Source: Penaeus vannamei | Taxonomy: Eukaryota; Arthropoda; Malacostraca; Decapoda; Penaeidae | Assembly: GCF_042767895.1 (NCBI RefSeq) | Contig: NC_091582.1 | Coordinates: 17,162,684-17,180,608 of the forward strand | DNA length: 17,925 bases | Reading direction: 5' to 3' | In this document: positions 15,509-17,925 of the stretch, piece by piece | Position numbering within the stretch: position 1 is the stretch's first letter | How the letters are laid out: every line of letters starts with the position of its first letter | Position numbers and translations under genes: made by a program | Notes under the pieces: model-generated | What the model saw: only the letters and a program-made list of their open reading frames with translations | Told to the model about the DNA's origin: nothing | Database searches by the model: none

Positions 15509-15580
15509 GCGAACATATCTACTAAGTACAATTATCCGTAAAAGAGTAAACAAAATGTAAACAAATACACCGGCAAACAC

Positions 15581-15675
15581 CTGTACACACCACCACGTGT
15601 CTCAAAAAGAAGGTGTACATCCGCCCAGTACATTGTCTGCAACGGTGGAGTGTACTTGTGCTCGCCCGAGGAGAG
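15581..15675 (+). other. Unique block with possible Cys-rich exon (CBM14-like on plus strand)
   Basis: Plus strand: CCGCCCAG (AG at 15627-15628) then 47 bases ending GAGAG followed by GTACGT. The frame, open from 15541, reads RCTSAQYIVCNGGVYLCSPE then ERYV. The Y-x-x-C-N-G-G-x-Y-x-C-x-P pattern recalls part of an arthropod chitin-binding CBM14/peritrophin domain, though the Cys spacing is short and only half a domain is present. Minus strand: CCGTTGCAG then 56 bases (15636-15581) to ACAG followed by GTGTTT, frame MYWADVHLLFETRGGVY. Both strands cannot be right. The plus acceptor has a weak pyrimidine tract. Confidence 0.22.
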
Positions 15676-15681
15676 GTACGT

Positions 15682-15960
15682 GGGGGGGGGGGTAGAGGAA
15701 CAGGGTGAGGGGGTATAGGGGGGGTTAGAGGAACAGGATGGGGGTGTGAGGGGGGGAGGGGAGTTAGAGGAACAGGGTGAGGGGGTATGGGGGGGGTTAG
15801 GGTGAGGGTAAGGGAGGGGGAAAGTGGGGAGAAGGGGAGGTTAGAGGAACAGGGTGGGGTGTGTGAGGGGGAAGGGGGGGTTAGAGGAACAGAGTGGGGG
15901 GAGAAGCTGAAGAGGAGGGAGGGGGATAGAGAAACAAAGTGGGGGGAAGGGAGGGGGTTG
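15682..15960 (+). repeat. G-rich ~39-bp minisatellite (TAGAGGAACAGGGTG core)
   Basis: The core TAGAGGAACAGGRTG starts at 15693, 15726, 15765, 15842 and 15882 (last copy AGAGTG), at spacings of 33, 39, 77 and 40 bp, separated by G-runs and TATGGGG or TGTGAGGGG. One copy position near 15803 has degenerated. Confidence 0.9.
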
Positions 15961-16510
15961 AGGTAAGGGAACAAGGGGGGGGGGGGGTAAGAGTAAAGGG
16001 GAAGTGAGTGGAGGTGGAAGGGGTTGCGGTAGGAGTAAGGGGTTGGGGGACGGTAGAGAAAGATTGGGGGGGGGGGGAGTAGAGGGTAAGGGGATGAAGG
16101 AGAGGACGCCAGGGAGAGGGAGGGAGGGGGAGGGAGGAGGGGACAAGGGCAAAATGGTGGGGTGAGGGCGGGTGTTGTAGAACATGCATTATCAGGTTTG
16201 AGTGAGGCAACAAAAAGCAAAATGGAGGAGAGGGGAGGGGGAGGGGGAGGGAGGGAGGGAGGAAAGGAGGAGAGAAAGAGAAAGAGAGAGGAGAGAAAAA
16301 GAGGAATAAAGAGAGAGAGAGAGGAGAGAAAAAGAGGAAGAAAGAGAGAGAGAGGAGAGAAAAAAGAGAAAGAGAAAGAGAGAGGAGAGAAAAAAAGGGA
16401 GAGAGAAAGGAAAGAAAAGAGGAAGAGGGAGGGAATGAGGGAGGAGAGAGAAAGAGGAAAAGGTGGAGGAAGAGAGTGATGGAGGAGAGAAAAGAGGAAG
16501 AAAAAAAAGA
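15961..16510 (+). repeat. Polypurine GGGGGA then GAGAGGAGAGAAAAA repeats
   Basis: G-runs with GTAGAGG and GTAAGGGG to about 16160, a short unique bridge (16160-16225), then purine repeats. From about 16260 to 16400 a unit of roughly 30-33 bp of the type GAGAGGAGAGAAAAAGAGGA repeats four to five times. Confidence 0.92.
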
Positions 16511-16680
16511 AATGAAAGAAAAACTGACACAAGAAAGGAAAAGAAATAAAAATAACAACAATAAAAAACAATAATAAACCAATAACAACAACCATCTAAT
16601 CGACATAAACACTAAAAAAAAGAAAAGAAAAAAAAATGGAGTTAAAAAAGAAAAAAGAAAAAATAGGGTTCCGAGGCAAT
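16511..16680 (+). repeat. A-rich low-complexity sequence
   Basis: AAAAATAACAACAATAAAAAAC type sequence. No gene. Confidence 0.7.
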
Positions 16681-16768
16681 AGAGGTTGAGGAGGGGAGGG
16701 GGGGAGGGAGGGGCATGAGAAGGGGGTGGGGGGAGAGGAGGGGGAGGAGGGGGAGGAGGGGCGGCGAG
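16681..16768 (+). repeat. G-rich GGGAGG tract
   Basis: GGGGAGGGGGGGAGGGAGGGG followed by GGAGGAGGGGGAGGAGG. Low complexity, quadruplex-prone. Confidence 0.85.
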
Positions 16769-16818
16769 GAGATGTCGTTGAACCCCACCAGATGGCACAA
16801 GGGGTAGCAGGGCACCTC
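16769..16818 (-). other. Short unique block, protein-like on minus strand
   Basis: Between G-rich and C-rich repeats lies about 50 bases of unique sequence. The minus strand reads VEVPCYPLCHLVGFNDISS; the plus strand reads EEMSLNPTRWHKG then stop. A donor-like CTG followed by GTGGGG is present on the minus strand, but no pyrimidine tract or acceptor lies upstream. I cannot support a gene. Confidence 0.12.
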
Positions 16819-17015
16819 CACCCCGTACCCTCCACCCTCCACCCCACCCCGCCCACCCTCCACCCCACCTTGCTCGCCCACCCACCCGCCCACCCTCCAC
16901 CCCACCTCGCCCACCCTCCACCCAACCCCAACCCTCCACCCCACCCTGCCCACCCCATCCCGCCCACCCTCCAGCCCACCTCGCTCGCCCGCCCACCCTC
17001 GCCCACCCCACCCAC
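16819..17015 (-). repeat. C-rich VNTR (CACCCTCCACCCCACC), minus-strand quadruplex array
   Basis: Repeated CCCACCCTCCACCCCACCT blocks with GCTCGCCCGCC insertions, roughly every 20-45 bp. The minus strand carries dozens of GGG runs separated by short loops. Minus frames (Gly/Trp/Val/Arg-rich) are artefacts. Confidence 0.93.
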
Positions 17016-17100
17016 CGAGGGGCGCTCGCTGCCTCGTGTTATCTTGCTGGAACCTCGTGGCGACCGTGGGGTTTCTCGCCGGGGTTCAAGGGCTGCATCT
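17016..17100. other. GC-rich unique block
   Basis: CpG-containing unique sequence. The plus strand has two open frames (SCWNLVATVGFLAGVQGLH and RVILLEPRGDRGVSRRGS) following a C-rich tract ending in ACCGAG. No donor before the T-rich tract. Not assignable. Confidence 0.2.
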
Positions 17101-17640
17101 CGCTTCCTATTTCCTTTTTTTTATATACTTATTTTCTTTCTCTTCTTGTCTTCCTTTTCTTTCTTCTCTACTTCTCTTTCCCTTTTTCTTCTTCTTTTCC
17201 ATCTTCGTTTCTTCTTTTTTTTATTTCTTCTCTACTTCTTTTCTATCTTTTCTTCTTTTTTGCTTTCTTTTCTACTCATTTTCCTTCTTTTTATTCTTCT
17301 TTTCTTATTCTACTTTTGTCTTCTTTACTTACTTTTTCTTTTTCTTCTTTTCTTTCTCATTCCTTGTTATCATTTCCTTCTTCTTTTCTTTTGTTTTTCT
17401 TTCTTTGTTTCCTTTCATCTCTCTTTCCTGTTCCGACTTTTCTTGGTGTTTTTTTAAATTCTTTTGATTTCTTTTCTATCTTTTTTCTGTCCTTTGGTTG
17501 TCTCTTTTCCTTCTCTCAGGTCTTTTATCTGTTTGTTTTCCATTTCCCTTCTTTTATTCCATTTTCTTCGTTTCCTCTCCTTTTATCTGCTTCTTTTTTT
17601 CTTTCTTTTCCCTATTTTTGCAGTCTCGAAGAAGTGTTTT
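17101..17640 (+). repeat. T-rich TTCTTTTC low-complexity tract
   Basis: About 540 bases of T with C, in TTCTTTTC and TTTCTTC blocks. Phe/Ser/Leu-rich frames here resemble membrane proteins but are artefacts. Confidence 0.93.
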
Positions 17641-17770
17641 ACGTGTGAAAGAAGAAAAGGAGTAATAATGATAATGATAATAATAATAAACATGAAAATG
17701 AAAAAAGGCTCCCCACTTTTCAGTTATTCTTACTTTCATCTTTATTAACATCTACACTTTGATCCCAGCC
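17641..17770. other. Unique sequence with short (AAT/GAT)n
   Basis: AATAATGATAATGATAATAA at 17663-17682 and nearby. Otherwise unique and AT-rich. No gene. Confidence 0.45.
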
Positions 17771-17822
17771 TAGTCTTCCTATGCTACAGAAAGACAAGGA
17801 AGACTATTTTCCTGTCTTCCTT
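17771..17822. other. Two mutually exclusive hairpins
   Basis: TAGTCTTCCT (17771-17780) is the exact reverse complement of AGGAAGACTA (17797-17806), with a 16-base loop. AAGGAAGAC (17796-17804) is also the exact reverse complement of GTCTTCCTT (17814-17822), with a 9-base loop. The shared middle arm can pair with only one at a time. Confidence 0.5.
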
Positions 17823-17835
17823 ACACGTGTCTTTC

Positions 17836-17925
17836 TCTGCCTGCCTGTCTAGACATTTTACGAACTGCCTGTCCAATCTGTCTACTAGCCTGAATATCTG
17901 TCTGTCTGTCTGCCTGTCTAAACAT
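17836..17925 (+). repeat. Degenerate CTGCCTGTCT repeat at window edge
   Basis: CTGCCTGTCTARACAT-like units occur near 17843 and at 17910-17925, with (CTGT)n at 17898-17909 between them. Probably continues beyond the window. Confidence 0.7.

Noticed and set aside
15511..15560. Exon after the excellent acceptor CTCTCTAACCACAG
   Set aside because: All three downstream frames hit stops within about 17 codons and no donor is clear; only an untranslated exon would fit.
15785..15815. Telomere-like GGTTAGGGTGAGGGTAAGGG
   Set aside because: Only one TTAGGG-like unit in G-rich minisatellite; arthropod TTAGG arrays would be regular.
15522..17011. Frames of 357 and 376 codons on the minus strand
   Set aside because: Pro/Ser/Leu- and Gly/Trp/Arg-rich readings of polypurine and C-rich repeats.
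17080..17095. tRNA B-box-like GGGTTCAAGGGC
   Set aside because: No matching A box or cloverleaf stems around it.

Overview
This looks like nuclear DNA from an animal with an extremely microsatellite-rich genome. A decapod crustacean, most likely a penaeid shrimp, is the best guess. The basis is style only: long (CT)n, (GA)n, (TG)n, (TATC)n, (TCC)n and compound (TA)n(GA)n tracts, AT-rich filler, no compact genes, and splice-like signals rather than bacterial gene starts. I recognise no complete gene. Nearly all long open frames are translations of repeats and are not reported as genes. About two thirds to three quarters of the window is low-complexity or tandemly repeated.

Layout: 1-812 polypyrimidine (TCC)n; 941-1223 a CCGG-phased minisatellite; 1533-1630 a 20-bp repeat; 1845-2144 two TATC arrays; 2426-2925 a gap of exactly 500 N; 3165-4335 polypurine; 4348-4418 the best candidate coding exon (minus strand); 4950-5245 (CAY)n; 5285-5690 two weaker minus-strand exon candidates; 5770-5911 (TA)n(GA)n; 6360-6775 a CAAA-rich minisatellite; 6925-8345 mostly CT-rich, interrupted at 7623-7693 by an unusually good minus-strand splice-site cassette; 8350-9330 mostly unique; 9335-10240 C/CT-rich with a plus-strand exon candidate at 9522-9600; 10243-10757 a 28-bp repeat and a G-rich GTG array; 10760-12620 mostly unique, the second half CpG- and CCAAT-rich and promoter-like; 12620-13600 mixed; 13637-13919 alternating TG/CG; 14265-14565 GATA with a 40-bp higher-order repeat; 14600-15240 A-rich then C/G-run-rich; 15240-15508 CT-rich; 15541-15675 a short unique block; 15682-16510 polypurine; 16681-17015 G-rich then C-rich; 17100-17640 T-rich; 17640-17925 a short unique end with nested hairpins.

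Reading: the window is best explained as intronic and/or intergenic DNA. The more convincing splice signals (4348-4418, 5647-5686, 7623-7693) all lie on the minus strand, so a minus-strand gene with large introns may cross the left half. Their reading phases do not join directly, so no gene model is proposed. The most interesting points are a candidate recursive (ratcheting) splice site near 7663, the candidate exon at 4348-4418, paired inverted CCAAT boxes at 12094-12137 and 12537-12581, and the CCGG-phased minisatellite at 941-1223. I found no evidence for a new enzymatic or defence system.
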